Shown here: positions 49,401 to 57,582 of the stretch, in pieces
Layout of the letters: each line of letters starts with the position of its first letter
Position numbering within the stretch: the stretch's first letter is position 1
NCBI GenBank assembly: GCA_051006995.1
Contig: JBPCSQ010000008.1
Location: forward strand, 160,303 to 224,302
Direction of reading: 5' to 3'
Source: JAIQGF01 sp051006995
GTDB lineage: Bacteria > Acidobacteriota > Terriglobia > Terriglobales > Acidobacteriaceae
DNA: 64,000 nt
The notes under the pieces: generated by a model
The model's database searches: none
Seen by the model: only the letters and a program-made list of their open reading frames with translations
What the model was told of the DNA's origin: nothing
Position numbers and translations under genes: made by a program

Positions 49401-50783
49401 ATGGCTAGCAGCGATCCACGATTGGACATCGCCACGCAGCAGTCCCAAAATCGTTTCGCCCGCACCCTCGGCTTGTTCGATGCCTCCATGATCGTCATGG
49501 GCGGCATTGTCGGCGCCGGCATCTTCATCAATCCCTACGTCGTCGCCCAGCAGGTGCACACGCCCGTCCTCATTCTCGGCGCCTGGATCGCCGGCGGCAT
49601 CGTCGCCCTCCTCGGCGCCTTCATTTACGCCGAACTCGCCGCTCGTCTGCCCGAGGTCGGCGGACAATACGCTTACCTCCGCGACGCCTATCATCCCGCC
49701 ATCGGTTTCCTCTACGGCTGGGCGCTGCTGCTGGTTATCCAGACCGGAGGCATGGCCGCCGTCTCCATCACCTTTGCGCGCTACTTCCTCGACCTGACCG
49801 GCCTGCGCGCGCCGGAGTGGCTCCTCGCCGCCCTCGCTCTCGGCCTGCTCACGCTCATCAATTGTCTGGGAGTCAAGCAGGGAAGCGCGGTGCAGAGCGC
49901 CCTGATGGTGACCAAGATCGTCGCCATCGCCGCCATCATTTTCTGCGGCGCGTTTCTTTTACGCCATCCCTCACTGTTCAGCCTTCATCCGGTGCTCGGT
50001 GCGCCGCTGTCGCTGGGGCTGTTTTCCATGTTCGGCGCCGCTATGGTTCCGGTCATCTTCGCCTACGGCGGATGGCAGACCGCCGGCTTTGTCGCCGCCG
50101 AAGTCCGCGAGCCCGAGCGCAACGTGCCGCGCGGCTTGCTGCTCGGCGTCACCGGCGTTGCCATCCTCTACACCGGCGTGAGCTGGGTGTGCCTGCGCGT
50201 GCTCGGTGCCGAAGGCCTGGCCGCCACGCACACGCCGGCCTCCGCCGTCATGCGCATCGTGCTCGGCGAACCGGGTGTCAAGCTCCTCGCCGTCGGCATC
50301 GCTATTTCCACCCTCGGATTTCTCAGCCAGTCCATCCTCACCGCGCCGCGCGTGTATTTCGCCATGGCCGACGATGGCCTCTTCTTCCGATCCGTCGCCC
50401 GCATTCATCCGCGCACTCGCGTGCCGGTGGTGGCCATCGTTCTGCAAAGCGTGTGGACCATGGTCATTGCCGTCACTGGCCGCTACGAGCAGATCCTCAA
50501 TTACGTGATCGCCACCGACGCCCTTTTTTTCGGCCTGACCGCCATGTCGCTCTTTGTCTTCCGCCGCCGCGACCCGGTGCCCCAGACGAGCCGGGTTTGC
50601 TCGTCTGGGAGTGTCTACCGCGTCCCCGGCCACCCCTTCACCACCGTCCTCTTCATCATTGCCATGTGGCTGGTCGTCATTAACGCCATGCTCCGTTACC
50701 CAGCCAACAGCCTCATCGGTACCGCCATCGTTCTCGCCGGCATCCCTGTATATTTCTTCTGGCAGCTGAGAGCTAAGGCCTAA
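49401..50783 (+). CDS. APC-family amino acid permease with inserted hairpin sequence
   Basis: 460 residues from ATG 49401; 12 TM helices. DASMIVMGGIVGAGIFINPY is the TM1 signature; LPEVGGQYAYLRDAYHPAIG the following loop; YGGWQTAGFVAAEVREPERN is TM6 with the substrate-gating residues. Residues about 393-403 (PVPQTSRVCSSGSVYRVPGH) are encoded by a perfect inverted repeat (50581-50609) in the cytoplasmic loop before the last two TM helices. The loop tolerates it and the frame is intact. It resembles the permease at the left window edge. Substrate unknown. Confidence 0.9.
   Translation: MASSDPRLDIATQQSQNRFARTLGLFDASMIVMGGIVGAGIFINPYVVAQQVHTPVLILGAWIAGGIVALLGAFIYAELAARLPEVGGQYAYLRDAYHPAIGFLYGWALLLVIQTGGMAAVSITFARYFLDLTGLRAPEWLLAALALGLLTLINCLGVKQGSAVQSALMVTKIVAIAAIIFCGAFLLRHPSLFSLHPVLGAPLSLGLFSMFGAAMVPVIFAYGGWQTAGFVAAEVREPERNVPRGLLLGVTGVAILYTGVSWVCLRVLGAEGLAATHTPASAVMRIVLGEPGVKLLAVGIAISTLGFLSQSILTAPRVYFAMADDGLFFRSVARIHPRTRVPVVAIVLQSVWTMVIAVTGRYEQILNYVIATDALFFGLTAMSLFVFRRRDPVPQTSRVCSSGSVYRVPGHPFTTVLFIIAMWLVVINAMLRYPANSLIGTAIVLAGIPVYFFWQLRAKA
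50581..50609. repeat. Perfect inverted repeat inside the permease gene
   Basis: CCCAGACGAGC, a 7-nt loop, then GCTCGTCTGGG: 11-bp arms without mismatch, within coding sequence. Confidence 0.85.
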
Positions 50784-50794
50784 GACCTCGATCT

Positions 50795-51892
50795 ATGTCC
50801 CGAACCACCATCCACTCCCCGTACATGGAGTACGCCAAGCACGACAGCGCCGCGCGCTTCAGCCTGGCCAGCAGCGGGATTCGGAACTATCCGTTTGCCG
50901 AACTTCAGGTTGATTCGTCCAAGCTCGAAATCAGCGATTCCTCGCCCTACGGGTACCCGCCGCTCATCGACCGCTTGGCAAAAAAGAGCGTTGTCGCCCC
51001 CGAATGTGTGGTTGCCATTAACGGCGGAACATCGCTGGCGAACAATCTTGCCATTGCCGCCACCACCGAGCCTGGTGACGACGTCCTCATCGAAACTCCC
51101 GGCTATGAATTGCTCGATACCACCGCGCGCTTTCTCGGCCTGAACGTCCAACATTTCCAGCGCCGTTTCGAAGACCGCTACGCTCTTGACGTTCGCCAGA
51201 TCGAGCGCTGCCTGACGCCGCGTACGCGTCTCATCATCATCACCAACCTGCATAATCCCAGCGGCGTGCTTGTCGCCAACGACACGCTGCGCTCCATTGG
51301 CGACGTCGCCCGCATCGCCGGCGCTCGCGTCTTGGTGGACGAGGTCTATCTCGATCTCCTCTTCGATCGCATGCCGCCCTCCTCCTTCCATCTCGACCCC
51401 AAAGTCTTTGTCGTGACCACCAGCCTCACCAAGGCGTACGGGCTCAGCGGCCTGCGTTGCGGCTGGATTCTTGCCGAACCTGAGCTGGCGCAGCGGCTCT
51501 GGCGCATTCACGATGTCTACGCGTCCACGCCCGTCCACATCGCCGAGCGCCTCTCCGTCATCGCCCTCGACAATCTGTCGGGCATCGCCGCTCGCGCTCG
51601 CGCTTTGATCGCCGCCAATCGCCCTGTGCTCGACGACTTCCTCCGTTCGCGTAAGGATCTGGACGTGGTTTCGCCGGAATTCGGCACCGTGGTCTTCCCG
51701 CGCCTCAAGCAGGGAAGCGTGGACGCCCTGCACTCTCTTGCCCACCAGAAGTACGAAGCCGGGTTCGTTCCGGGCAAATTCTTTGGCTCGTCGGATCATT
51801 TCCGCCTTGGCATTGGCGGCGATCCCACCGAAACCCGCGAAGCCCTCCACCGCCTCAGCCGTGCTCTGGACGAACTTTCAGGGGCATCATGA
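50795..51892 (+). CDS. PLP-dependent aminotransferase, class I/II
   Basis: 365 residues. AINGGTSLANNLAIAATTEP and VLIETPGYELLDTTARFLGL form the cofactor site; IITNLHNPSGVLVANDT supplies the Asn, ARVLVDEVYLDLLFD the Asp and Tyr, and VVTTSLTKAYGLSGLRCGWI the Schiff-base Lys. DHFRLGIGGDPTETREAL has the substrate-carboxylate Arg. It may transaminate an amino acid; the permease 11 bp upstream suggests that both handle the same one. Starts ATG 50795. Confidence 0.9.
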   Translation: MSRTTIHSPYMEYAKHDSAARFSLASSGIRNYPFAELQVDSSKLEISDSSPYGYPPLIDRLAKKSVVAPECVVAINGGTSLANNLAIAATTEPGDDVLIETPGYELLDTTARFLGLNVQHFQRRFEDRYALDVRQIERCLTPRTRLIIITNLHNPSGVLVANDTLRSIGDVARIAGARVLVDEVYLDLLFDRMPPSSFHLDPKVFVVTTSLTKAYGLSGLRCGWILAEPELAQRLWRIHDVYASTPVHIAERLSVIALDNLSGIAARARALIAANRPVLDDFLRSRKDLDVVSPEFGTVVFPRLKQGSVDALHSLAHQKYEAGFVPGKFFGSSDHFRLGIGGDPTETREALHRLSRALDELSGAS

Positions 51893-52286
51893 GATTTTTA
51901 CGGCTGTCATCCTGAGCGAGGGCGCACGCCCGAGTCGAAGGACCCCGTGGTTTCACCAGTCACACCACCGCGGGTAGGCATTTCGGCGCCGATTTCATTC
52001 GCCGCCCTTTCGCGGCTAGCGGCTGGCGGCCCACTCGCAACTCGGAACTCGCAACTGTGCCTTTCCTCACACCCATTTGTGACCCGCGTCATACTCCCCT
52101 GCGTCACCCTACTGGCACAATCACTTATGGTTGAGGATGCGCTGTCGCGCACCGTGTCTTAACCGCCAAAAATCTGGGGTTCGGGCCGCCACCCACACGG
52201 CGTTGTTCGTTTTCGGCTGGTCCTGCGGATTCATAAATCACTTTGACCTGTGACCGCGGCCGCCCTCCCCGGTGAGAGAGGATCTG
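51893..52286. other. Intergenic stretch before korD with repeats
   Basis: It contains a REP-like element (GTCATCCTGAGCGAGGGCGC, 51905) ending GTCGAAGGACC, a heptamer array (AACTCGG AACTCGC AACTGTG, about 52038-52058), and then sequence that presumably holds the korDABC promoter. No convincing gene on either strand. Confidence 0.65.
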
Positions 52287-52532
52287 ATGGCCAAAGGCAG
52301 CGTTTCCATCCAGGTCGAGCGATGCAAAGCGTGCGGCTTTTGCGTGGAGTTCTGCCCCACCAAAGTCCTGGCGCTCTCCTCGGCGTTCAATTCCAAGGGC
52401 TACCACCCGCCCCAGATGGTCAACCCCGAAAAGTGCAGTGGATGCGACCTCTGCGGCATGTACTGCCCCGACTTCGCCATCTACGGCTACCGTCTGAATG
52501 CAGCCGAAAAGGAGGACGCCGATGCACGCTGA
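52287..52532 (+). CDS. korD: 2-Oxoacid:ferredoxin oxidoreductase delta subunit (ferredoxin)
   Basis: 81 residues from ATG 52287; GAGAGAGGA is upstream. Two [4Fe-4S] motifs: VERCKACGFCVEFCPTKVL and PEKCSGCDLCGMYCPDFAI. It is the ferredoxin-like subunit that passes electrons from the TPP-bearing subunit. Its last 11 bases overlap the korA start. First gene of korDABC. Confidence 0.9.
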   Translation: MAKGSVSIQVERCKACGFCVEFCPTKVLALSSAFNSKGYHPPQMVNPEKCSGCDLCGMYCPDFAIYGYRLNAAEKEDADAR

Positions 52533-53682
52533 TCCCGCCGGCGTTTTGACCGGCACCCATTTTCTCGACGGCGACCACGCCTGCTGCGAGGGCTGTCTCG
52601 CCGCCGGCGCCCGTTTCGCCTCCGGATATCCCATCACGCCCTCCACCGAAGTCGTGGAGCGCTTCGCCTCGCGCATTCCGACCGTCGGCGGCACCTTCAT
52701 CCAGATGGAAGACGAGCTCGCTGCCTCCATTTGCTTGCAAGGCGCGGTCTGGGGCGGCGCCAAGGCTTTCACCGTCACCAGCGGCCCTGGCTTCTCGCTC
52801 ATGATGGAGCATATCGGCTACGCCGCCATGACCGAGACGCCCTGCGTCTTCGTCAACGTGCAGCGCGGCGGCCCCTCCACTGGACTGCCCACCCTGCCCG
52901 CGCAGGCCGACATGATGCAGGCGCGCTGGGGCTCGCACGGCGACTACGGCATCATCGCTCTTTGTCCCAACTCGCCTCAGGAATGCTTTGACCTGACCAT
53001 CAAGGCCTTCAATCTTTCCGAGCAATACCGCGTCCCTGTCATGGTGATGATGGATGAAGTCGTCGGCCACATGACCGAGAAGGTCGTCATCCCTGCCGCC
53101 GATAAGATCGCCATCACCCCGCGCAAGCTCACCAAGAAGTCTGCCGCCGATTACAAGCCTTACGCATGCAACGGCGACGGCTCGCTCGTGCCGGAGATGG
53201 CGCATGCCGGCGACGGCTACAAGTTCCACATCACCGGCCTGACGCACGATGAGCGCGGCTATCCCAACATGACCCCGCCCATCCAGCAGCAGCTTGTCAC
53301 TCGTCTTCGTGACAAGGTGGAAAAGGCCAAGGACTTGGCGCTCTGCGAATCCGCGGATCTCGACGGCGCCGACGTGGTGGTCGTCTCCTACGGCATCACC
53401 TCGCGCGTCGCCCAGCGCGCCGTTGACATGGCGCACGCCAAGGGGCTGAAAGTCGGCAAGCTGCGCCTGATCGCCGCCTGGCCCTTTCCCGACCAGTTAA
53501 TTCGCGAGCTCGCCGGCAAGATCAAGGCATTTGTCGTTCCCGAGCTCAACCTCGGCCAGATGGTGCGCGAAGTTGAGCGCGCCGCCGCCGGCGCCGCCAA
53601 GGTCGTGCACGTTGGGCACGCCGGAGGCAGCGTCCACCAGCCTGAGCAGATCCTGAAAGCCATTGTGGAGGTGAGCCGATGA
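52522..53682 (+). CDS. korA: 2-Oxoacid:ferredoxin oxidoreductase alpha subunit
   Basis: 386 residues from ATG 52522, with AAAGGAGG before it. GDHACCEGCLAAGARFASGY and PITPSTEVVERFASRIPTVG form the start of the domain; VTSGPGFSLMMEHIGYAAMT is the pyrimidine-binding motif; VVVVSYGITSRVAQRAVDMA and WPFPDQLIRELAGKIKAFVV follow. It combines domains I and II, as in KorA. Oxidative decarboxylation of 2-oxoglutarate (or a related 2-oxoacid) with reduced ferredoxin as product. Confidence 0.92.
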   Translation: MHADPAGVLTGTHFLDGDHACCEGCLAAGARFASGYPITPSTEVVERFASRIPTVGGTFIQMEDELAASICLQGAVWGGAKAFTVTSGPGFSLMMEHIGYAAMTETPCVFVNVQRGGPSTGLPTLPAQADMMQARWGSHGDYGIIALCPNSPQECFDLTIKAFNLSEQYRVPVMVMMDEVVGHMTEKVVIPAADKIAITPRKLTKKSAADYKPYACNGDGSLVPEMAHAGDGYKFHITGLTHDERGYPNMTPPIQQQLVTRLRDKVEKAKDLALCESADLDGADVVVVSYGITSRVAQRAVDMAHAKGLKVGKLRLIAAWPFPDQLIRELAGKIKAFVVPELNLGQMVREVERAAAGAAKVVHVGHAGGSVHQPEQILKAIVEVSR

Positions 53683-54575
53683 GCGCCGCCGTTCCCATCA
53701 ACCCCGTCGAGCCGTTCCTGCGCATTGACCGCATGCCGCATATCTGGTGTCCGGGATGCGGCATCGGCACTACTGTCAATTGCTTTTCCCGCGCCCTGCT
53801 GGATTCCAAGGTGGATTTGCAGAACCTGGTCATCGTCTCCGGCATCGGCTGCACCGGACGCGTCGCCGGATACGTCAAGCTGGATTCTTTCCACACCACC
53901 CACGGACGCGCCATCCCCTTCGCCACCGGCCTCAAGCTGGCCAACCCGAAGTTGAATGTGGTGGTGTACTCCGGCGACGGCGATCTCTCCGCCATCGGCG
54001 GCAATCATCTGATCCACGCCGCCCGCCGCAACATCAACATCAAGGTCATCTGCGTGAACAACCTGATTTACGCCATGACCGGCGGCCAGACCGCGCCCAC
54101 CACCCCGGGCGACGTCATCACCTCGACGCATCCCTACGGCACTTTCGACCCGAACTTTAATCTGCCTCACCTGGTCGAAGCCGCCGGCGCCGTCTACGTG
54201 GCGCGCTGGACTACCTTCCACGTCCGCCAGATTGCCCGCTCCATGGCCGAGATCATGAACAAGCCGGGCTTCTGCTTCATCGAGATCCTCTCCCCCTGCC
54301 CGACGCTCTACCAGCGCCGCAACAAGATGGGCGACGGCCTCGACACCATGAAGTTCTACAAGGAGCACAGCAAGATCAAGAACGGCGCGCCCACCAGCGA
54401 GGCCGGCCTGACTCGCAATGGTGACATCATCGTCGGCAAGTTTGTGGACCGCGACCGCCCCGACTACCTGGTGGCCGCCAGCGACCAGTTCCGCCACACC
54501 CTCGGCGAACGCTTCGTGGACGAGTGCGCCCACGACTGCTCGGAAACCGGCGACTGCGGCGAGGAGGGATTCTGA
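53679..54575 (+). CDS. korB: 2-Oxoacid:ferredoxin oxidoreductase beta subunit
   Basis: 298 residues; the ATG overlaps the korA stop. PHIWCPGCGIGTTVNCFSRA, then IVSGIGCTGRVAGYVKLDSF and VVYSGDGDLSAIGGNHLIHA (the TPP/Mg motif GDGD...N) and TGGQTAPTTPGDVITSTHP. The C-terminal CAHDCSETGDCGEEGF is Cys-rich. It holds TPP and usually a [4Fe-4S] cluster. Confidence 0.93.
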   Translation: MSAAVPINPVEPFLRIDRMPHIWCPGCGIGTTVNCFSRALLDSKVDLQNLVIVSGIGCTGRVAGYVKLDSFHTTHGRAIPFATGLKLANPKLNVVVYSGDGDLSAIGGNHLIHAARRNINIKVICVNNLIYAMTGGQTAPTTPGDVITSTHPYGTFDPNFNLPHLVEAAGAVYVARWTTFHVRQIARSMAEIMNKPGFCFIEILSPCPTLYQRRNKMGDGLDTMKFYKEHSKIKNGAPTSEAGLTRNGDIIVGKFVDRDRPDYLVAASDQFRHTLGERFVDECAHDCSETGDCGEEGF

Positions 54576-55177
54576 TGCAATTCACGGAAATTCGCATTGC
54601 TGGATTCGGCGGCCAGGGCGTCATCCTTTCCGCCATCGTTATCGGAAAGGCCGCTTCCATTTACGAAGGCGGCTTCGCCACCATGACCCAGAGCTTCGGC
54701 CCGGAAGCCCGCGGCGGCGCTTGCAGCGCCCAGGTCATCCTCTCCGACTCGCCGGTGCTCTATCCCTACGTCACCCAACCCGACATTCTCGTCGTCATGT
54801 CGCAGGAGGCGTACACCAAGTTCGCCCCCGAACTGAAGGCCGGCGGCACCTTGGTGATCGAGCAGGATTTGGTGAAAATCGGCGACCTGCCTACCAGCAC
54901 CAAAGTTTTCAGTTGCCCTGCCACCCGGCTGGCCGAGGAACTCGGCAAGCGCATGGTGCTGAACATCGTGATGGTGGGCTTCTTCGCCGCCGTCGCCAAG
55001 CTGGTCAAACCCGAAGCGCTGCGCCAAGCGGTGGCCGAATCCGTTCCGCCCGCCTTCAAAGACCTCAATCTCAAAGCCTTCGATAAAGGTTACGAATACG
55101 GCGCCAAGGTTCACGAAGGCGTCGCCTCCACCGCCGAGGAAGAAGAAGCTGGCGTCAAGACGCTCGAAGTTCACTGA
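54575..55177 (+). CDS. korC: 2-Oxoacid:ferredoxin oxidoreductase gamma subunit
   Basis: 200 residues; ATG 54575 shares a base with the korB stop. MQFTEIRIAGFGGQGVILSA is the standard start, and TMTQSFGPEARGGACSAQVI the family signature; PDILVVMSQEAYTKFAPELK and VLNIVMVGFFAAVAKLVKPE complete it. Structural subunit bridging the alpha/beta core. With three partners this is a four-subunit enzyme for 2-oxoglutarate. A strong terminator follows at 55201. Confidence 0.92.
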   Translation: MQFTEIRIAGFGGQGVILSAIVIGKAASIYEGGFATMTQSFGPEARGGACSAQVILSDSPVLYPYVTQPDILVVMSQEAYTKFAPELKAGGTLVIEQDLVKIGDLPTSTKVFSCPATRLAEELGKRMVLNIVMVGFFAAVAKLVKPEALRQAVAESVPPAFKDLNLKAFDKGYEYGAKVHEGVASTAEEEEAGVKTLEVH

Positions 55178-55200
55178 TCAACACGCCGCATTTGCAATGG

Positions 55201-55230
55201 AGCCCGGCCGCCCTCGGCCGGGCTTTTTTT
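55201..55230 (+). terminator. Rho-independent terminator of korDABC
   Basis: AGCCCGGCCG (55201-55210) pairs with CGGCCGGGCT (55215-55224), 10 bp, 4-nt loop, followed by six more Ts to 55230. Confidence 0.93.
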
Positions 55231-55268
55231 GCCGGCACAATTCTCAACGCCATGCGAATTTTTATCTT

Positions 55269-55470
55269 CTGTCATCCCGAGCGCTTTTGCCGAGGTGCGC
55301 AGCGCCGAGCCCTGAGCAAAGCCGAAGGGGAGGGACCTGTTGATCACTACGCAAGAAACAAGCGCCTGTCATCCCGAGCACAGCGAGGGACGGGTTGATC
55401 ACTACGCAAGAAGCAAGCGCCTGTCATCCCGAGCGAGGGCGTATGCCCGAGTCGAGGGACCTCGCGTTCG
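55269..55470. repeat. Cluster of REP-like elements with 55-bp tandem duplication
   Basis: Three GTCATCCCGAGC copies (about 55270, 55368, 55423). The stretch starting GTTGATCACTACGCAAGAAA at 55339 recurs at 55394 with 55-bp period. The last copy ends GTCGAGGGACC. No gene lies here (55178-55629 otherwise holds only the terminators and heptamer units). Confidence 0.8.
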
Positions 55471-55586
55471 CTGGCGCTCACCCTACCGCTCACAGGCGTT
55501 TCAATCTGCACTCTGCACTCTTCAATTCCTCCGCGTCCTCGGCGGTTTGGGTTTCCGAACGCAGGATCCCCCGACCAATAAATAAA

Positions 55587-55610
55587 GGCCCTCGCGTTTC
55601 CACGAGGGCC
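55587..55610 (-). terminator. Terminator of citrate synthase
   Basis: GGCCCTCG (55587-55594) pairs with CGAGGGCC (55603-55610). Read on the minus strand the stem is followed by TTTATTTATT. Confidence 0.75.
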
Positions 55611-55629
55611 ACGAACTCCTAACTCCTAA

Positions 55630-57027
55630 CTACTGTTTTCCAACAATCGCTGCCGTTGCCGCCGCATTCACGCCGGGGGCCGCTTTCGTTTCCACGGCGG
55701 CCTTCTTGACCCGGCCGCCTGCAGCCGCCCACTCCTCCAGCATCGGCGTAGTCACCGACTTCGGCCGCTCGATCGGCGCTCCCAGTGCGCGGTCCCAGGT
55801 GATGTTCGCCATGCACCCCAACGCGCGCCCCACACCAAACAGCACGGTGTAGAAGTCCCATTCGTGCAGTCCGTAGTACCACTGGATCACGCCCGACTGC
55901 GCATCCACGTTCGGCCACGGATTCTTGGCCTTGCCGTGTTGCATCAACACGCCCGGCGCCACTTCGAAAATCATCGAAACCAGCTTGAACAGCGGATCGA
56001 CCTTCAGGCCCGGCGTCGCCAGACAAAATTCGCGCTGGCACATGTACCGCGGATCAGTCTTGCGGAGAACCGCATGACCGTATCCCGGAATCACCTGTCC
56101 GGCTTTCAGCGTGTCCCACAGCGCCTGCGTCACCAACTCCTTGGTCGGCTCCTGCTCGAGGCAGTATTTCTTCTCGAACTTCAGCAGCCAGTCCAGCACT
56201 TCCTGGTTGGCCAGCCCGTGCAGCGGGCCCGCCAGCCCGTCGAGGCCGGCCGAGTAGGCGTAATAAGGATCCGACAGCGCCGAGTGCACCAGGTGCGTGG
56301 TATGCGCGGAAACATTGCCCGACTCGTGGTCCGAGTGCAGGATGAAGTACATCCGCGCCACATCCTTGTACTCTTCGCACTGGCCGATCATGTGCGCGAA
56401 ATTCGCGCCCGCATCCAGCTCGCGGTTGATCGCTACCTGGAAGTCGCTCCGGTATTTCAGGTTGTAAATGAAGGCAGCAATGATCGGAATCCGCGCCACG
56501 ATGTCGAACGCATCCTCGTAGACGTATTCCCACGCCGCCATTTTGTTGAAATTGCCCGACGCGTAGAACTTCGCGAACTTCGAGTCCTTCTGCATCGACA
56601 GGATGCCGGTCGAGAGCATCACCATCGGGTGGCTGTCGCGGGGAAGGGCGCGGATCACGTCCCATACGTAGGACGGAACCATCTGCCGGACCTTCCATTC
56701 GCCCAGCACCTCGCGGTGCTGGATCTGGTTCGGCGACTCCCCGGTCAGCAGGTAGTACCAGAACGCTTCCACCGTCGGGTAATTCGAATTTCTTGCCTTC
56801 GGCAGGAAGGCGAACGTTTCAGGAATCGTTTTGCCGCGGAAGCGGATGCCTTCCTGCGGGTCCAGGTAGGAAATGTCCGTGACCAGACTGCGGATGTCGC
56901 GCGCCCCGCCAATCGTCTGCTCGATGGTCACCTCGTCAATCACCACATGGCCATGTTCCTTGACGAGCTTCGCCGTGCGCGGGCGGAACTCTTCAACTTT
57001 TTGCTTGAGCACGTCCTTCAGCGCCAT
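55630..57027 (-). CDS. Citrate synthase, eukaryote-like type
   Basis: 465 residues from ATG 57027; AAGGAG is upstream. Active site: LHSDHESGNVSAHTTHLVHS and GPLHGLANQEVLDWL with two His, GYGHAVLRKTDPRYMCQ with the third His, and Asp in NVDAQSGVIQWYYGL. The stretch ALSDPYYAYSAGLDGLAGPL closely resembles mitochondrial citrate synthases rather than the E. coli type. The last ~25 residues (VETKAAPGVNAAATAAIVGK) are low-complexity. Condenses acetyl-CoA and oxaloacetate. It is convergent with korDABC, so both TCA enzymes share this locus. Its stop codon sits in a heptamer array (AACTCCT units). Confidence 0.93.
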   Translation of the reverse strand: MALKDVLKQKVEEFRPRTAKLVKEHGHVVIDEVTIEQTIGGARDIRSLVTDISYLDPQEGIRFRGKTIPETFAFLPKARNSNYPTVEAFWYYLLTGESPNQIQHREVLGEWKVRQMVPSYVWDVIRALPRDSHPMVMLSTGILSMQKDSKFAKFYASGNFNKMAAWEYVYEDAFDIVARIPIIAAFIYNLKYRSDFQVAINRELDAGANFAHMIGQCEEYKDVARMYFILHSDHESGNVSAHTTHLVHSALSDPYYAYSAGLDGLAGPLHGLANQEVLDWLLKFEKKYCLEQEPTKELVTQALWDTLKAGQVIPGYGHAVLRKTDPRYMCQREFCLATPGLKVDPLFKLVSMIFEVAPGVLMQHGKAKNPWPNVDAQSGVIQWYYGLHEWDFYTVLFGVGRALGCMANITWDRALGAPIERPKSVTTPMLEEWAAAGGRVKKAAVETKAAPGVNAAATAAIVGKQ

Positions 57028-57582
57028 GGTAGGAGAACTCCTTTCACGCTTACGTAAGAAGGCTCGCGGAGTCCGCGATTGGCGGAGGGGATAGGGTTGT
57101 GCACTGCACCTCAGCCGTGGGCTATTGTCCTGGCTGCGCGGGCCAGAAGGCAGTGAGGGGAATCACAATTCCAGGTGATGCTCGACCCAACCAACCGCCC
57201 CACCAGGGCCGACTTCGAGGGAGAAGGCCAAGGTCTGATGGCTGTTAATCAAAGCGCGCGCTTAGACCGCAGCACCGTAGGCGCGGCATTCGTTAGCCCA
57301 CCGCGGCAGCGGTGGGTAAGCTGACAGGAGACCGACTGAGCGCCAGCGGTGCGGCACCTGTAGTCCCGCAGGGAAGCCGCTGGTAGCCCCGGGAGCCAGC
57401 CCCGGGTTTGCAGTCGAGAAGTCGGGCGAGTGCCGGCGGGACGACACGTAAACATAAAAAAGGCGCGACTCTTGCGGCGCCCCGCTGACTCCCGACTCCT
57501 GACCCCTGACTCCTGAGACCACCGCAGTCCTTTCTGGTGGCGGTTTTCAGGTACAATCCATGCACGCGTGGGTGGGTGAGTA
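57028..57582. other. Intergenic region, 555 bp, with repeats
   Basis: The first part (57028-57240) presumably holds the citrate synthase promoter. 57260-57480 carries GC-rich hairpins (CCACCGCGGCAGCGGTGG at about 57298 and GCCCCGGGAGCCAGCCCCGG at about 57386). The block 57481-57515 has the heptamers GACTCCC GACTCCT GACCCCT GACTCCT. ORFs in this part have implausible products. Confidence 0.65.

Noticed and set aside
55339..55440. CRISPR-like look of repeats in 55.3-55.5 kb
   Set aside because: The repeat unit has no constant direct repeat with unique spacers; the copies are REP-like elements and a single tandem duplication. No cas gene is nearby.
57249..57565. Overlapping minus-strand ORFs at 57249-57565
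   Set aside because: Arg/Pro/Ser-rich products in three frames over GC-rich hairpins and a heptamer array; no ribosome site; no plausible domain.
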